Assembly (NCBI RefSeq): GCF_001758785.1
Contig: NZ_LROM01000077.1
Location: forward strand, 90,396 to 154,395
DNA length: 64,000 nt
Reading direction: 5' to 3'
From: Duganella phyllosphaerae
GTDB lineage: Bacteria > Pseudomonadota > Gammaproteobacteria > Burkholderiales > Burkholderiaceae_D
Part shown: positions 31,339 through 42,131 of the stretch, one piece after another
Numbering within the stretch: the stretch's first letter is position 1
Layout: each line of letters starts with the position of its first letter
Program-made: the position numbers and the translations under genes
The notes under the pieces: model-generated
Told to the model about the DNA's origin: nothing
Database searches by the model: none
The model's input: the letters and a program-made list of their open reading frames with translations, nothing else

Positions 31339-33654
31339 ATGACTTATCTATCTAAAGCCCTCACGACCAAGCGTATTCTTGGCCCTTCCAGGCGCCGCCT
31401 GGCCCTGTTAGCCATTCCTGCCGCGATCCAGCTGCTGCTCGCCCCGTCCGCGTATGCCGATGACTCTTCCGCCGCCGATGCTGGCGTGGTGGCGCGCGTG
31501 ACCGTCGCGGGCGGCCGCGTAGCGCGCGCCGATGAGACGACCGATGATCCGCAGCGCGCACCCACTTCGTCGTATCGCGTCACCGGCGACCGGCTCGATG
31601 AACAGAAACTGACCTCGCTGGAAGACTTGCAGCAGCTGGTGCCCGGCCTGGTGATCCAGAGCACCGATCCGTCGGACACCCAGATCAGCATCCGTGGCGT
31701 GGGCGACGGCGGCGGCCAGGCCAGCGGCGACGCCAATATCGGCATGCCGAGCAGCGTGGCGATCTACGTCGATAATGTGTACCTGGCGCGTGCCGGCATG
31801 CTGGGCAACGGCCTGGGCGACATCGCCTACGCCGAAGTGCTGAGCGGCGCCCAGGGCACTGCGTTCGGCGCCAACGCCACCGGCGGCGTACTGAATATCC
31901 ATACCCGCGCGCCGTCTTCCACGCCCGAGGCTTCGACGTCGTTCTCGGTGGGTCAGAACGGCTACCGGCGTTTTCGCGCCATGGTCTCCGGTGCCTTGTC
32001 CGACCACTGGGCCGGGCGGCTGAACACCGTCTACAGCAATAACGACGGCCCGGTCACCAACCTGCGCAACGGCCACAAGCTCGGCGGCGGTTCGAGTTCC
32101 GGCCTGCGCGCGCAGGCGCTGTATACCCGCGGGGCTGCGTTCAGCCTGCGCCTGTCGGCCGACTACAGCATCAGCAGCAGCGCGCCCACGCCGGTACTGC
32201 TGGCCACCAATGTGTTCAGCGGTACCGACGGTTACGTCACCCGTTCGCGCCAGATCGGCAACAACATCGTATTCGGCCCCAACGTCGATCTCGACGACGA
32301 GAACAGCATCCACGTCAAGCAGGGTGGCCTGTCGGCGGTGGCGCAGTGGCAGTTCGACAGCGGCTACAAGCTGCGCTCGGTGTCGTCGGTGCGCTCGTTC
32401 CGGTCCGAGCCGAACATGGCCGACGGCTTCAGTGTCAACATCTATAACAACACCGGCACGGCGGTACGCGATCGCACCTGGTCGCAGGAGTTGCGTCTCG
32501 ATTCGCCACTGGGCGAGCACTTCGATTACGCGCTGGGCTTGACCTATCTGGGCCAGAACATGGAGTCGGTGGCGCATACGCGCTATGGTCCCGGTCCGCT
32601 GCCGGGCATTTACCTGGGCTCCGCCACCTACAACAATCTCGACGTCATCCGCCTCGGTACGTTGCGGGACCGCATGGCGTCGCCCCACGCGCAGGGCACC
32701 TGGCACATCGCGCCGGACTGGGACCTGACCGGCGGCGTGCGGGTCAACTACCAGGAGAGGGGCGGTCAGTTCGTGCGGTTCAACCGGGTGGCTTTCAATT
32801 CCGGCTACCTGAAGGAATATCACACGCTGCCGTCCGGCACGCTGGTGCTCAGGCATACGTTGAACCACGACTGGAGCAGCTACCTGGCCGCGTCGTACGG
32901 CGAAAAATCGGGCGGCCTGAATATTTCGGCCGGCGCGGCGCGCCAGGCGGGGCTTGACTCGCTCTACGTCAAGCCGGAGAAAACCCGCACCGTGGAACTG
33001 GGCGTGAAGGGCGCTTTGTGGCGCGACCGGATCTCGCTCAAGGCCGACATCTTCCAGACCGAGATCAGCGATTTTCAAACCCAGGGCTACAACCCGGAAG
33101 ACCAGCAAACCTACCTGATGAACGCCGGCAGCTTCCGTTCACGCGGGTTCGAGGCCACCGTGCACACGGCGTTTACCCGCAACTTCACGGTCGACCTGGC
33201 TGGCGTCTACAACGACGCGCGCTATCTCGATTACCGCAACGCGCGCTGCGCGCCCGAGGTGACGTTGTCGCCACGGCCACCGGCATCGTGCGACCTGACC
33301 GGCGCGCGCGTGTTCAACGCGCCCAAGGTGACCTGGAATGCCAGCGCGCGCTATGGATGGCGCACCGATGGCGGTTTCGACAACTTCGTCAGCGCCCGCT
33401 ACGCCTACCGCGGCGCCATGTTCGGCACCGTCGATAACTCGGCGCTCACCCGGGTGAGTAGTTACGGCCTGGCCTCGTTTTCGGCTGGCACCGGTGGTAA
33501 GCTGGCGCGCGGTGACTGGAGCGCATCGCTCTGGATCAACAACGCCTTCGACAAGCAATACTACCGGCGCGTGGGCGCCGGCGATTACGGCACGGTCTGG
33601 GGCTGGCTGGGCGAAGCGCGCACGGTTGGCGCAACGCTGACTTACAAATACTAG
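31339..33654 (+). CDS. TonB-dependent outer-membrane receptor
   Basis: This 771-residue protein has a long signal sequence (cleavage near APSAYAD) and a plug domain at about 70-195 with LQQLVPGLVIQS, ISIRGVGDGG, AIYVDNVYLAR and GAQGTAFGANATGGVLNIHTR. It continues as a beta-barrel ending in the aromatic TYKY. Such receptors import siderophores, vitamins or oligosaccharides using TonB energy. It lies 17 bases upstream of a Tat-exported polysaccharide-lyase-like gene and the two are probably co-transcribed, which favours an oligosaccharide substrate (perhaps a rhamnogalacturonan fragment) over iron. No Fur-like site is evident upstream. Confidence 0.9.
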   Translation: MTYLSKALTTKRILGPSRRRLALLAIPAAIQLLLAPSAYADDSSAADAGVVARVTVAGGRVARADETTDDPQRAPTSSYRVTGDRLDEQKLTSLEDLQQLVPGLVIQSTDPSDTQISIRGVGDGGGQASGDANIGMPSSVAIYVDNVYLARAGMLGNGLGDIAYAEVLSGAQGTAFGANATGGVLNIHTRAPSSTPEASTSFSVGQNGYRRFRAMVSGALSDHWAGRLNTVYSNNDGPVTNLRNGHKLGGGSSSGLRAQALYTRGAAFSLRLSADYSISSSAPTPVLLATNVFSGTDGYVTRSRQIGNNIVFGPNVDLDDENSIHVKQGGLSAVAQWQFDSGYKLRSVSSVRSFRSEPNMADGFSVNIYNNTGTAVRDRTWSQELRLDSPLGEHFDYALGLTYLGQNMESVAHTRYGPGPLPGIYLGSATYNNLDVIRLGTLRDRMASPHAQGTWHIAPDWDLTGGVRVNYQERGGQFVRFNRVAFNSGYLKEYHTLPSGTLVLRHTLNHDWSSYLAASYGEKSGGLNISAGAARQAGLDSLYVKPEKTRTVELGVKGALWRDRISLKADIFQTEISDFQTQGYNPEDQQTYLMNAGSFRSRGFEATVHTAFTRNFTVDLAGVYNDARYLDYRNARCAPEVTLSPRPPASCDLTGARVFNAPKVTWNASARYGWRTDGGFDNFVSARYAYRGAMFGTVDNSALTRVSSYGLASFSAGTGGKLARGDWSASLWINNAFDKQYYRRVGAGDYGTVWGWLGEARTVGATLTYKY

Positions 33655-33670
33655 GTAACGGAAGACAGGC

Positions 33671-36600
33671 ATGAGTGCATCATTCGAACGTCGTCAATTC
33701 ATCAAACTGGCATCGTTGCTGACCGGGGGCGCCGCAGCGCTCACCCAGGCCTCCGGCGTCGTTGCTGCTACCGGCACTGCCCCGGCACCGGCTACCGCGG
33801 GCCGCGCCGGGCCGCCGCAATTGGGCGAGACGCCGATGCAATGGCTCGAAGGCCGGCCTGCCAGTTTTGCCGGCGCCACCTGGGGCGTGCCGTGGCCGCA
33901 GGGCCGCGTTCCGCGCGACGCCGGTTTCGAATTGCGCGGCGCCGGCAGTGGCGCGGCTACTCAGCCGGTGCAATCGTGGCCGCTCGCGTACTGGCCCGAT
34001 GGCTCGCTCAAATGGTCGGCCCATGCGCTGCCGCCCGATGCAAAAGGTGGATTGCCGCAGGCCGGCTACAGCCTGCATCCGCTGGTCGGCGAAGCCGCCA
34101 GCGCAGCAAAGCAGGGGGCACCGCTGGCCAAAGATAATGGCAGTGCGATCGAGATCGACACCGGCGTGCTGCAATGTTCGCTGCCGCGTTCCGGTGCGGT
34201 GCTGGTGACGGCCATGAAACGTGGCGGCAAGCAGCTGCTGCGCGACGGCCGCCTGGTGCTGCTGGTCGATGGCGCGCTCGATGACGAAACCCGGGGTGCC
34301 AGTCGCCGCGCTTACGATGGCGCCATCGACAAGGTGACGCTGGAGCAGAACGGCGCCCAGCGCGTGGTGCTGCGCATCGACGGCAGTCATCGTCACGCCG
34401 ACGGCGCCACCTTGCTGCCGTTCGTGGTGCGCATGTACTTCTACAAGAATTCCGACGCGGTGCGGCTGGTGCACACGCTGGTGTACGACGCCGATCCCGC
34501 CAAGTCCTATATCCGTGGCGTGGGCCTGCGCTTCGGCGTGCCGCTGGCGGCCGAACTGTACGACCGCCATATCCGCTTCGTGGGCGATAACGGTGGCGTG
34601 TTCGCCGAAGCCGTCAAGGGCCTGACCGGCCTGCGCCGTGATTCCGGCGCCGCCGTCTACGACGCGCAACTGAACGGCCGCGCGGTGCCGCTGGCGCAGC
34701 TGGGCGCGCAGGTAAAGAAGGGGCTGCAATACATACCGGCGTTCGGCAGCTACTCGCTGCTGCAATCGCATTCGGACGGTTTTTCGATCAGCAAGCGCAC
34801 CAGCGCCGGCCATGGCTGGATTCACGCCGCCAGCGGCGCGCGCGCCTCCGGCACCGCCTACGTGGGCGCACCCGATGGCGGCGTGGCTTTCGGCGTGCGC
34901 AATTTCTGGCAGAGCTATCCGGGCCAGATCGACATCCACGGCGCCGAGACCGCGCAGGCGACGGTCACCATGTGGCTGTGGGCGCCCAACGCCCCGGCCA
35001 TGGACCTGCGCTTCTATCACGACGGCATGGGCGAGGACACCCACGAGAAGCAGCGCGACGCGCTTGACATCACCTACGAGGATTACGAGCAGGGCTTCGG
35101 CACGCCGCTGGGCGTGGCCCGCACCAGCGAGCTGCAATGGCAGCTCCTCGCTGCCACGCCGCTGGCCGACGACCTGGTGGCGATCAGCCGCCGTATCCAG
35201 TCGCCGCCGCAACTGGTGACCAGCTCCGAGCGCATCTACCAGGCCGGTGTGTTCAGCGATTACTGGAGTCCGGCGGCTGCCCAACCGAACGCCGCCCAGG
35301 CAAAACTGGAAAAGCAGCTGGCCTGGGGCTTCGACTTCTACCGCAACCAGGTCGAAGACCGCAAGTGGTACGGTTTCTGGGACTTCGGCGACGTCATGCA
35401 CACCTACGACAACCAGCGCCACGTGTGGCGCTACGATGTCGGCGGCTTTGCCTGGGACAACTCGGAGCTGAGCACCGACATCTGGCTGTGGCACTACTTC
35501 CTGCACACGGGCCGCGCCGACGTCTTCCGCATGGCCGAAGCGATGACGCGCCACACCGGCGAAGTCGATGTCCACCATATCGGCCCGTTCGCGCCGCTCG
35601 GTTCGCGCCACAACGTGCAGCACTGGGGCGACAGCGCCAAGCAGCTGCGCATTTCCACCGTGATCAACCGCCGCTTCATGTATTACCTGACCGCGGACGA
35701 ACGCATCGGTGATCTGATGACGGCGCAAACCGACGCCGTCAACCGCCTGCAAACCGTGATCCCGGGCCGCAAGATCGGCCAGGTGGCGCCGACCATCGAT
35801 CCGGAGAACCATGCCAGCGTGTCGTTCGGCACCGACTGGGGTGCAATTGCCGGCGCCTGGTTTACCGCGTGGGAGCGCAGCGGCCAGCCCGAGATCCGCG
35901 ACAAGCTGCTGCGGTCCATGGCCAGCATCGCCGCCCAGCCGGAAGGCTTCCTCGCCGGCGGCGGCACCATGAACCTGCGCACCGGCGCCTTCATCGTCGA
36001 AAAAGAACGCAAGATCAATGTCTCGCACCTGAGCGCAGTGTTCGGCCTGCCGGAAATCTGCAGCGAATTGATACGCACCGTGCCGCAACCGGCATTCCGC
36101 GACGCCTGGCTGCGCTACTGCCGGCTGTACAACGCCACCGAGGCGCAGCAAAAGGCGGAGCTGGGCCAGAGCCTGGGCAAGCTCAATCTTGGCCAGGGCC
36201 ACGCGCGCCTGCTTGGCTACGCCGCGGTGCAGTGGCAAGACCCTGCTGTGCTCAAGCGCGCCTGGGCGCAGTTCTACGAAGGCAAGGCGGGGCTGGTGGA
36301 CAAGGACCTGGTGTCGCGCCGCGTGAAACCGCCGCTGGTGCTGCGCGAGGTCGAAGAAGCACCGGCCATTTCCACCAATGCGATGTCGCAGTGGGCGCTG
36401 GGCGCGATGGGCATGATGGCGCTCGACGCCATCGGCCAGGTCGTGGTGGCGGACGACTTCCGGCGTTTCGATCCGCGCGCCTGGGCGGTGGAAGCGGAAG
36501 CCGGCAATCCGGAGCAGGCAGCATTCGCGTCATCCGGTGCGCTGATCCTCGACGCCGAGCGCGGCCTGACGGTATGGCTGCGCCAGCAGCTGATCGGCCA

Positions 36601-37039
36601 CTACGAGATCAGTTTTACCCGCACCGTGCTGGCCGAGGGCAAACCGCACGAGCGCCTGTCGGACCTGAACTTCTTCTGGGAAGCGCAACTGGGCGTCAAT
36701 CCATTTACGCATTCTGGCAAGCTGGAAGACTACGACAAGGTGCCGATGTTCTACGCCGGCATCGGCGGCAACACCAACACCACCTCGCGCTTCCGTGCGT
36801 ACGATGGCAGCGGCGAGCGCAAGCTGCTGCAGGAGTACCTGGGCGCCGACTGCCTGCTCAAGGCCAACCAGCCGTACCGCATCCGCATCGTGGTCGATGG
36901 CAAGGGCACGCGCCTGTACGTGGACGACCGCGAGTGGTTCAGCGCTCCCGGTCCGCAAGCCGGTGGCGGCTACTTCGGCCTGCGCACGACGCAGTCGCGC
37001 CAGAAGGTGGAGAACTTCCAGGTGCGCCGCATCGCCTGA
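33671..37039 (+). CDS. Tat-exported exo-rhamnogalacturonan-lyase-like protein (PL26/YetA-like)
   Basis: This 1122-residue protein begins with a twin-arginine signal (ERRQFIKLAS, Arg7-Arg8). The N-terminal region has MQWLEGRPASFAGATWGVPWPQG and YWPDGSLKWSAHAL, which resemble the beta-sandwich start of YetA/PL26 proteins. The middle looks like a helical toroid (WDFGDVMHTYDNQRHVWRYD, HTGRADVFRMAEAMTRH), and residues from about 935 resemble a concanavalin-like sandwich. PL26 enzymes remove unsaturated units from rhamnogalacturonan I. The family call is from memory of motifs and is moderately sure; substrate specificity is inferred. It follows the TonB receptor by 17 bases. Confidence 0.65.
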   Translation: MSASFERRQFIKLASLLTGGAAALTQASGVVAATGTAPAPATAGRAGPPQLGETPMQWLEGRPASFAGATWGVPWPQGRVPRDAGFELRGAGSGAATQPVQSWPLAYWPDGSLKWSAHALPPDAKGGLPQAGYSLHPLVGEAASAAKQGAPLAKDNGSAIEIDTGVLQCSLPRSGAVLVTAMKRGGKQLLRDGRLVLLVDGALDDETRGASRRAYDGAIDKVTLEQNGAQRVVLRIDGSHRHADGATLLPFVVRMYFYKNSDAVRLVHTLVYDADPAKSYIRGVGLRFGVPLAAELYDRHIRFVGDNGGVFAEAVKGLTGLRRDSGAAVYDAQLNGRAVPLAQLGAQVKKGLQYIPAFGSYSLLQSHSDGFSISKRTSAGHGWIHAASGARASGTAYVGAPDGGVAFGVRNFWQSYPGQIDIHGAETAQATVTMWLWAPNAPAMDLRFYHDGMGEDTHEKQRDALDITYEDYEQGFGTPLGVARTSELQWQLLAATPLADDLVAISRRIQSPPQLVTSSERIYQAGVFSDYWSPAAAQPNAAQAKLEKQLAWGFDFYRNQVEDRKWYGFWDFGDVMHTYDNQRHVWRYDVGGFAWDNSELSTDIWLWHYFLHTGRADVFRMAEAMTRHTGEVDVHHIGPFAPLGSRHNVQHWGDSAKQLRISTVINRRFMYYLTADERIGDLMTAQTDAVNRLQTVIPGRKIGQVAPTIDPENHASVSFGTDWGAIAGAWFTAWERSGQPEIRDKLLRSMASIAAQPEGFLAGGGTMNLRTGAFIVEKERKINVSHLSAVFGLPEICSELIRTVPQPAFRDAWLRYCRLYNATEAQQKAELGQSLGKLNLGQGHARLLGYAAVQWQDPAVLKRAWAQFYEGKAGLVDKDLVSRRVKPPLVLREVEEAPAISTNAMSQWALGAMGMMALDAIGQVVVADDFRRFDPRAWAVEAEAGNPEQAAFASSGALILDAERGLTVWLRQQLIGHYEISFTRTVLAEGKPHERLSDLNFFWEAQLGVNPFTHSGKLEDYDKVPMFYAGIGGNTNTTSRFRAYDGSGERKLLQEYLGADCLLKANQPYRIRIVVDGKGTRLYVDDREWFSAPGPQAGGGYFGLRTTQSRQKVENFQVRRIA

Positions 37040-37046
37040 ACCACGG

Positions 37047-37196
37047 TTATCTGACAAAATAGCCGGTTACGCGCCAGATCCCGTCCGCGTCCGGCATCGG
37101 CGTCATTGACGACCACGCCGGCCTGGTTGGTGGAGTCGCTGGTGTAGCGGATGACCACGTATGGCCCTTGGGCGCGCCGGGCGAGGTCTGGAAATA
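37047..37196 (-). pseudogene. Remnant of a DUF4019-domain protein (C-terminal part, frameshifted)
   Basis: On the minus strand three pieces in two frames line up with the C-terminus of DUF4019 proteins. FQTSPGAPKG comes first, then PYVVIRYTSDSTNQAGVV in a shifted frame, then MTPMPDADGIWRVTGYFVR and a stop at 37047-37049 back in the first frame. This matches the family pattern of YVVI...ETVTPMLDADG-WRVSGYY. The shift is entered and left, so one insertion and one deletion separate the pieces. The N-terminal part of the domain is missing. It lies in the 247-base gap before lldD and is almost certainly dead. Confidence 0.6.
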
Positions 37197-37207
37197 CGCA
37201 TCTTGAT

Positions 37208-37257
37208 GATTGAAGCTGATTGCCGATGATTGCAAAAGAATGCCAATGATACAATCG
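37208..37257 (+). repeat. Ten-base phased repeats upstream of lldD
   Basis: Five consecutive 10-base units start GATTG, GATTG, GATTG, GAATG and GATAC, ending 30 bases before the lldD ATG. The last unit includes TACAAT (37250-37255), a possible -10 box, although no -35 lies at a good distance. Helical phasing suggests a regulator site, but a simple low-copy duplication is equally possible. Confidence 0.4.
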
Positions 37258-37286
37258 AGCAACCCTTTCAATCCGTCTGCTATCTC

Positions 37287-38417
<1,131 letters not shown>

Positions 38418-38451
38418 GAGTTGCCTCAATCCTCTGGAACCAGGAGCATGG

Positions 38452-39288
38452 ATGAAGTTACGGTTGTTGACGGCGGTGATGTTCTTTACGCTGGCCGCCC
38501 CGGCCATCGCGCAAGAGTTGGATGCCACGCCGGCGCCTGATTTGCCGCTGTGGGAAGTCGGCCTGTTCGGCGGCGCCGCCAGCACACCGGCCTATCCGGG
38601 GGCGGACGACCGTTCGCAGCGGGCACTGGTACTTCCCATGGTGATATATCGCGGCAAGGTGCTGCGGGCCGACCGCTCCGGCATCGGCGCGCGGCTGCTC
38701 AATACCGACCGGGTGGAACTCGACATTGGTTTTGCGGTGTCGCTGCCGGCCAAATCGGACGACGTGGGCGCGCGCGCCGGCATGCCCGACCTCAACTCAT
38801 TGCTGGAATTCGGCCCGCGCCTGAAGGTGCGCCTGGCCGATACGGAAATCTCGCGCCTGCGGCTGGAGCTGCCGCTACGCGTGCCACTGGAACTGGGCAA
38901 TGGCTTCAAGCGCCAGGGCCTGGTGTTCGAACCGCGCCTGGTGGCGGAAACGGGCGACCGCAGCGGCGTGTGGCAGGCCGATGCCAACCTCGGCATGGTC
39001 TTCGGCAACGCCCGCTTGAACCGGTACTTTTACGACGTGGCGCCGCAGTATGCCACGGCTGACCGTCCCGCGTACCAGGCCGGCGCCGGCCTGATGATGA
39101 CAAGACTGGGCCTGAGCCTGTCGCGTCGCGTAGCGCCCGACTGGCGCGTGTTCGGTTTCACCCGTTACGACAATCTCAGTCACTCGGCCAACCGCGACAG
39201 CCCGTTGTTCCGCAAGAACAGCGGCTGGTCGGCCGGGGCAGGTTTTACCTGGACCATCCACCGTTCGGCAGCGCGGGCCTGGGAATAA
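38452..39288 (+). CDS. MipA/OmpV-family outer-membrane protein
   Basis: This 278-residue outer-membrane beta-barrel protein has a signal peptide (cleavage near APAIAQ). It has the typical MipA/OmpV start, LPLWEVGLFGGAASTPAYPGADD, then alternating strands with RGKVLRADRSGIGARLL and a C-terminal barrel strand ending in AGFTWTI. MipA is a scaffold for murein enzymes in E. coli, while OmpV is a porin-like protein; the family does not separate these. The start has a GGAG six bases upstream. It lies 34 bases after lldD and may be co-transcribed. Confidence 0.88.
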   Translation: MKLRLLTAVMFFTLAAPAIAQELDATPAPDLPLWEVGLFGGAASTPAYPGADDRSQRALVLPMVIYRGKVLRADRSGIGARLLNTDRVELDIGFAVSLPAKSDDVGARAGMPDLNSLLEFGPRLKVRLADTEISRLRLELPLRVPLELGNGFKRQGLVFEPRLVAETGDRSGVWQADANLGMVFGNARLNRYFYDVAPQYATADRPAYQAGAGLMMTRLGLSLSRRVAPDWRVFGFTRYDNLSHSANRDSPLFRKNSGWSAGAGFTWTIHRSAARAWE

Positions 39289-39310
39289 ACTGCGGGCCCG
39301 GTGCTGCCGA

Positions 39311-40615
39311 TCAGTGGTCGGTGTGCAGGTACGACGGCGTTTTCGGCAACCGCGTACTGAACAGGAAGGCGATCACCATCAGCACGGTCACGTAGACGAA
39401 GAACCAGTTTTCGTGGCCCAGGTTCTTGAACGTGAGGCCGACGAATTCGGCCGAGCCGCCGAAGATGGCGTTGGCGATCGCGTACGAGAAGCCCACGCCC
39501 AGCGCGCGCACCTCGGGCGGGAACATCTCCGCTTTCACCAGGCCGCTGATCGAGGTGTACAGGCTGACGATGGCCAGCGCCAGCGTAATGAGCATGAACG
39601 CCATGAACGGGCTATCGTTACCGCGCAACAGGTGCAGGATCGGATAGGTTGCCAGCGCGCCCAAGGCACCGAACAGCATCATCGAGTTGCGGCGGCCGAT
39701 GCGGTCGGCCAGCATGCCGAACAGCGGCTGCATGCACATGTAGGCGAACAGGGCGCCGGTCATGATGATGCTGGCGGTCTTGGCCGGCATGCCGGCGCTG
39801 TTGACCAGGTACTTCTGCATGTAGGTGGTGAAGGTGTAGAAGATCAGCGAACCGCCGGCTGTGTAGCCGATCACGGTGATGAAGGCGGCGCGGTGATGCT
39901 TGAAGATGTTGGCCAGGGTGCCGGCTTCCTTGTTGTCCTGGTCGGCCGCCTTGCCGGTTTCGTGCAGGGTGCGGCGCAGCAGCAGCGACACCACGGCGGC
40001 AATCGCGCCGATCACGAACGGAATGCGCCAGCCCCAGGCTTTCAGTTCGGCTTCGGTCAGGAATACCTCGAGCACCACTACCGTCAGCACGGCCAGCAAC
40101 TGGCCGCCGATCAGGGTCACATACTGGAACGACGAGAAGAAACCGCGCTGGCCGCGCAGCGCCACCTCACTCATGTAGGTAGCGGTGGTGCCGTACTCGC
40201 CGCCCACCGACAGGCCCTGGAACATGCGCACGATCAGCAGCAGGATCGGTGCGGCCACGCCGATGGAGGCGTAGGTGGGCAGCACGGCAATGGCCAGCGA
40301 GCCGCCGCACATCATCATCACAGAGATCATCATCGATTTTTTACGGCCGACGCGGTCGGCGATACGGCCGAACAGCCAGCCACCGATCGGACGCATCAGG
40401 AAACCGACCGCGAACACGGCGGCTGACTTCAGGAACTCGGTGGTAGGGTTACCGCTTGGGAAAAACTGGCTGGCGAAGTAGATCGAGGCGAACGAATAAA
40501 CGTAAAAGTCGAACCATTCGACCAGGTTGCCGGAAGAGGCGCTGATGATGGCAAACACGCGTTTGCGCTTTTCTTCAGCGGTGTAGTGGGGTTGTGTTGC
40601 GGTTGTGGCGGTCAT
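39311..40615 (-). CDS. kgtP: Alpha-ketoglutarate permease KgtP (MHS family MFS)
   Basis: This 434-residue twelve-helix MFS protein of the metabolite:H+ symporter family is very close to E. coli KgtP along its whole length. It shares [97 protein letters not shown] and [19 protein letters not shown]. It imports 2-oxoglutarate with protons. It converges on the MipA-like gene and stands alone on the minus strand. Confidence 0.93.
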   Translation of the reverse strand: MTATTATQPHYTAEEKRKRVFAIISASSGNLVEWFDFYVYSFASIYFASQFFPSGNPTTEFLKSAAVFAVGFLMRPIGGWLFGRIADRVGRKKSMMISVMMMCGGSLAIAVLPTYASIGVAAPILLLIVRMFQGLSVGGEYGTTATYMSEVALRGQRGFFSSFQYVTLIGGQLLAVLTVVVLEVFLTEAELKAWGWRIPFVIGAIAAVVSLLLRRTLHETGKAADQDNKEAGTLANIFKHHRAAFITVIGYTAGGSLIFYTFTTYMQKYLVNSAGMPAKTASIIMTGALFAYMCMQPLFGMLADRIGRRNSMMLFGALGALATYPILHLLRGNDSPFMAFMLITLALAIVSLYTSISGLVKAEMFPPEVRALGVGFSYAIANAIFGGSAEFVGLTFKNLGHENWFFVYVTVLMVIAFLFSTRLPKTPSYLHTDH

Positions 40616-40750
40616 GTGGCTCCCGTTGCGGTATCAGATATCACATTCATGAAGATGCTTCATTCATGAATAATGTTTCTGATTGTAAAGCATCTTCGAC
40701 AACTATGGTGCCACGCTTGCGGGGTCTTCGGAACTTGTGGTTGGTTCCAG

Positions 40751-41554
40751 TCAGCGTTCGTGCTGCTCTGGCTGTTCTTTTTGCGTCAGGGGCAGCAGCT
40801 CCAGCATGTCGAACAGGGTGGCCGGTTGTGCACCTGGCTGGCGCTGCGCGAGGTCAGCCAGTGAACCCGGGGTAGGTCCGGCGTCGCCGGGCGCGTGGTT
40901 GAAGTAATTGAAGTCGAGTTTGATCTTGGCCTGCAGGTCGCTTGCGTAGTTTTCCGGGTACGTGGCCTGTTCCAGTGCGGGCAGCTGGTTGAAATGATCG
41001 AGCACCGAGGTGAAGAACCTGGTCATCTTGCCGGTCTGGTTGTATTCGTTCATCGCGGCGGCCACTACCTGGCTGCGCCAGGCCTGTTCTTCCTTGTTCG
41101 CTTGGTGTTCGGCCGCGCGGCGCTCGTTGACGGTAAACGTTCCGCTTTCGTCGTGTGAAATGGTCGACAGCTGTTCGCGCGACAGCCCGGCGAACGGGTT
41201 CGGCGCCTTGCCGGCGATGAAGGCGGTGGCCGCCGCCGCCGACTTGATCGAGGCGTCGTCGGCAGGCGTTGGCACCTCGCTGGCGGCGGCTGCCTTGTTG
41301 GCTGGATCGAGGGTGTAAAACACCTTCCTGACGTCAGCCTCCAGTTGCCGCTGCAAGGTCGCGTGATCCATGCCCTGCAATCTGGCGGCGGTGTGCTCGC
41401 CAGCGGCCGATAGCCTGCCCGCCAGCGTGGAAACGGTCACTTTTTCGGTGGGCGCGGCCACTTTTGCCGCCGGCGCTGCCGACGGCTTTGACTGCACCGT
41501 TGCCGTGGTGGCGTCAGCGGCAGGGCGCGCCGAAATACCGGACAGGTTGACCAT
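40751..41554 (-). CDS. Protein of unknown function (267 aa)
   Basis: I do not recognise this protein. It has no signal peptide and no membrane segment. Residues 1-55 are a low-complexity Ala/Thr/Lys/Pro-rich tail, about 60-150 are Ala-rich and mixed, and 150-235 form the most protein-like region (NKEEQAWRSQVVAAAMNEYN, TRFFTSVLDHFNQLPALEQ, SDLQAKIKLDFNYFN). It ends in a Gln/Glu-rich tail. Base composition and codon use look like the neighbours, so it is probably real. It lies between kgtP and a small membrane-anchored protein gene on the other strand. Confidence 0.6.
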   Translation of the reverse strand: MVNLSGISARPAADATTATVQSKPSAAPAAKVAAPTEKVTVSTLAGRLSAAGEHTAARLQGMDHATLQRQLEADVRKVFYTLDPANKAAAASEVPTPADDASIKSAAAATAFIAGKAPNPFAGLSREQLSTISHDESGTFTVNERRAAEHQANKEEQAWRSQVVAAAMNEYNQTGKMTRFFTSVLDHFNQLPALEQATYPENYASDLQAKIKLDFNYFNHAPGDAGPTPGSLADLAQRQPGAQPATLFDMLELLPLTQKEQPEQHER

Positions 41555-41722
41555 TGCTTACTCCATGAAGTGCTGGATCGTATGGCAATAACGGCAGGTT
41601 TTCCCGTTTCATGAGCGCTGCACGGCGCGCCGGTTAGCCAACGCACGTTGTGCCGTGTGAACTGTGTGTATTGTTAAATCGTCTTAACTCGTCATCCTTT
41701 TCATCTCAACCAGGAACCCGCC

Positions 41723-42022
41723 ATGAATCTCGACAAGTCCACCAGCAAGCCTGTCAACGCGTCCACCGCCAACCCCGACCTGGCGATCGACAACGAGCCG
41801 AATTTCGCCGACAACCTGCCGCAGCGCATCAAGGACCTGCTCGAACAAACCAGCTCGAAGCTGGCGCACAACGAATTGCGCGAGTGGGGCAAGCTGCTGC
41901 TGACCCAGGCGCCAGCGATCCAGGCCGGCATCGCGCGCCGGGTGGACAAGCGTACTGTCAAGAAAACTGCCATTGCCGCGGTGGCGCTGGGCGTGGGCTA
42001 CTACCTGCTGAAGCGCCGCTAA
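41723..42022 (+). CDS. Small protein with C-terminal membrane helix (unknown function)
   Basis: This 99-residue protein has a polar N-terminus, a helical middle (NLPQRIKDLLEQTSSKLAHNELREWGKLL) and one C-terminal hydrophobic helix (KTAIAAVALGVGYYLLKRR) with flanking lysines. It looks like a tail-anchored or single-pass membrane protein. A ribosome site (AGGAA) precedes the ATG. I do not recognise the family; the helix plus KRR end is a common design among small membrane proteins. Confidence 0.7.
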   Translation: MNLDKSTSKPVNASTANPDLAIDNEPNFADNLPQRIKDLLEQTSSKLAHNELREWGKLLLTQAPAIQAGIARRVDKRTVKKTAIAAVALGVGYYLLKRR

Positions 42023-42131
42023 GTCCTTTCAGCACAGCTGCCGTTGGGTCGGCGACCAAGGCTGACCGCTAGCAGCTGCTTGCCTTGCGATAAAACAAAC
42101 CCGGATATTTCCTGCGATCTACAATTTCGCA

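Noticed and set aside
37227..37255. A full sigma-70 promoter for lldD
   Set aside because: TACAAT is present but no -35 hexamer lies at 16-18 bases; only the -10-like element is noted with the repeats.
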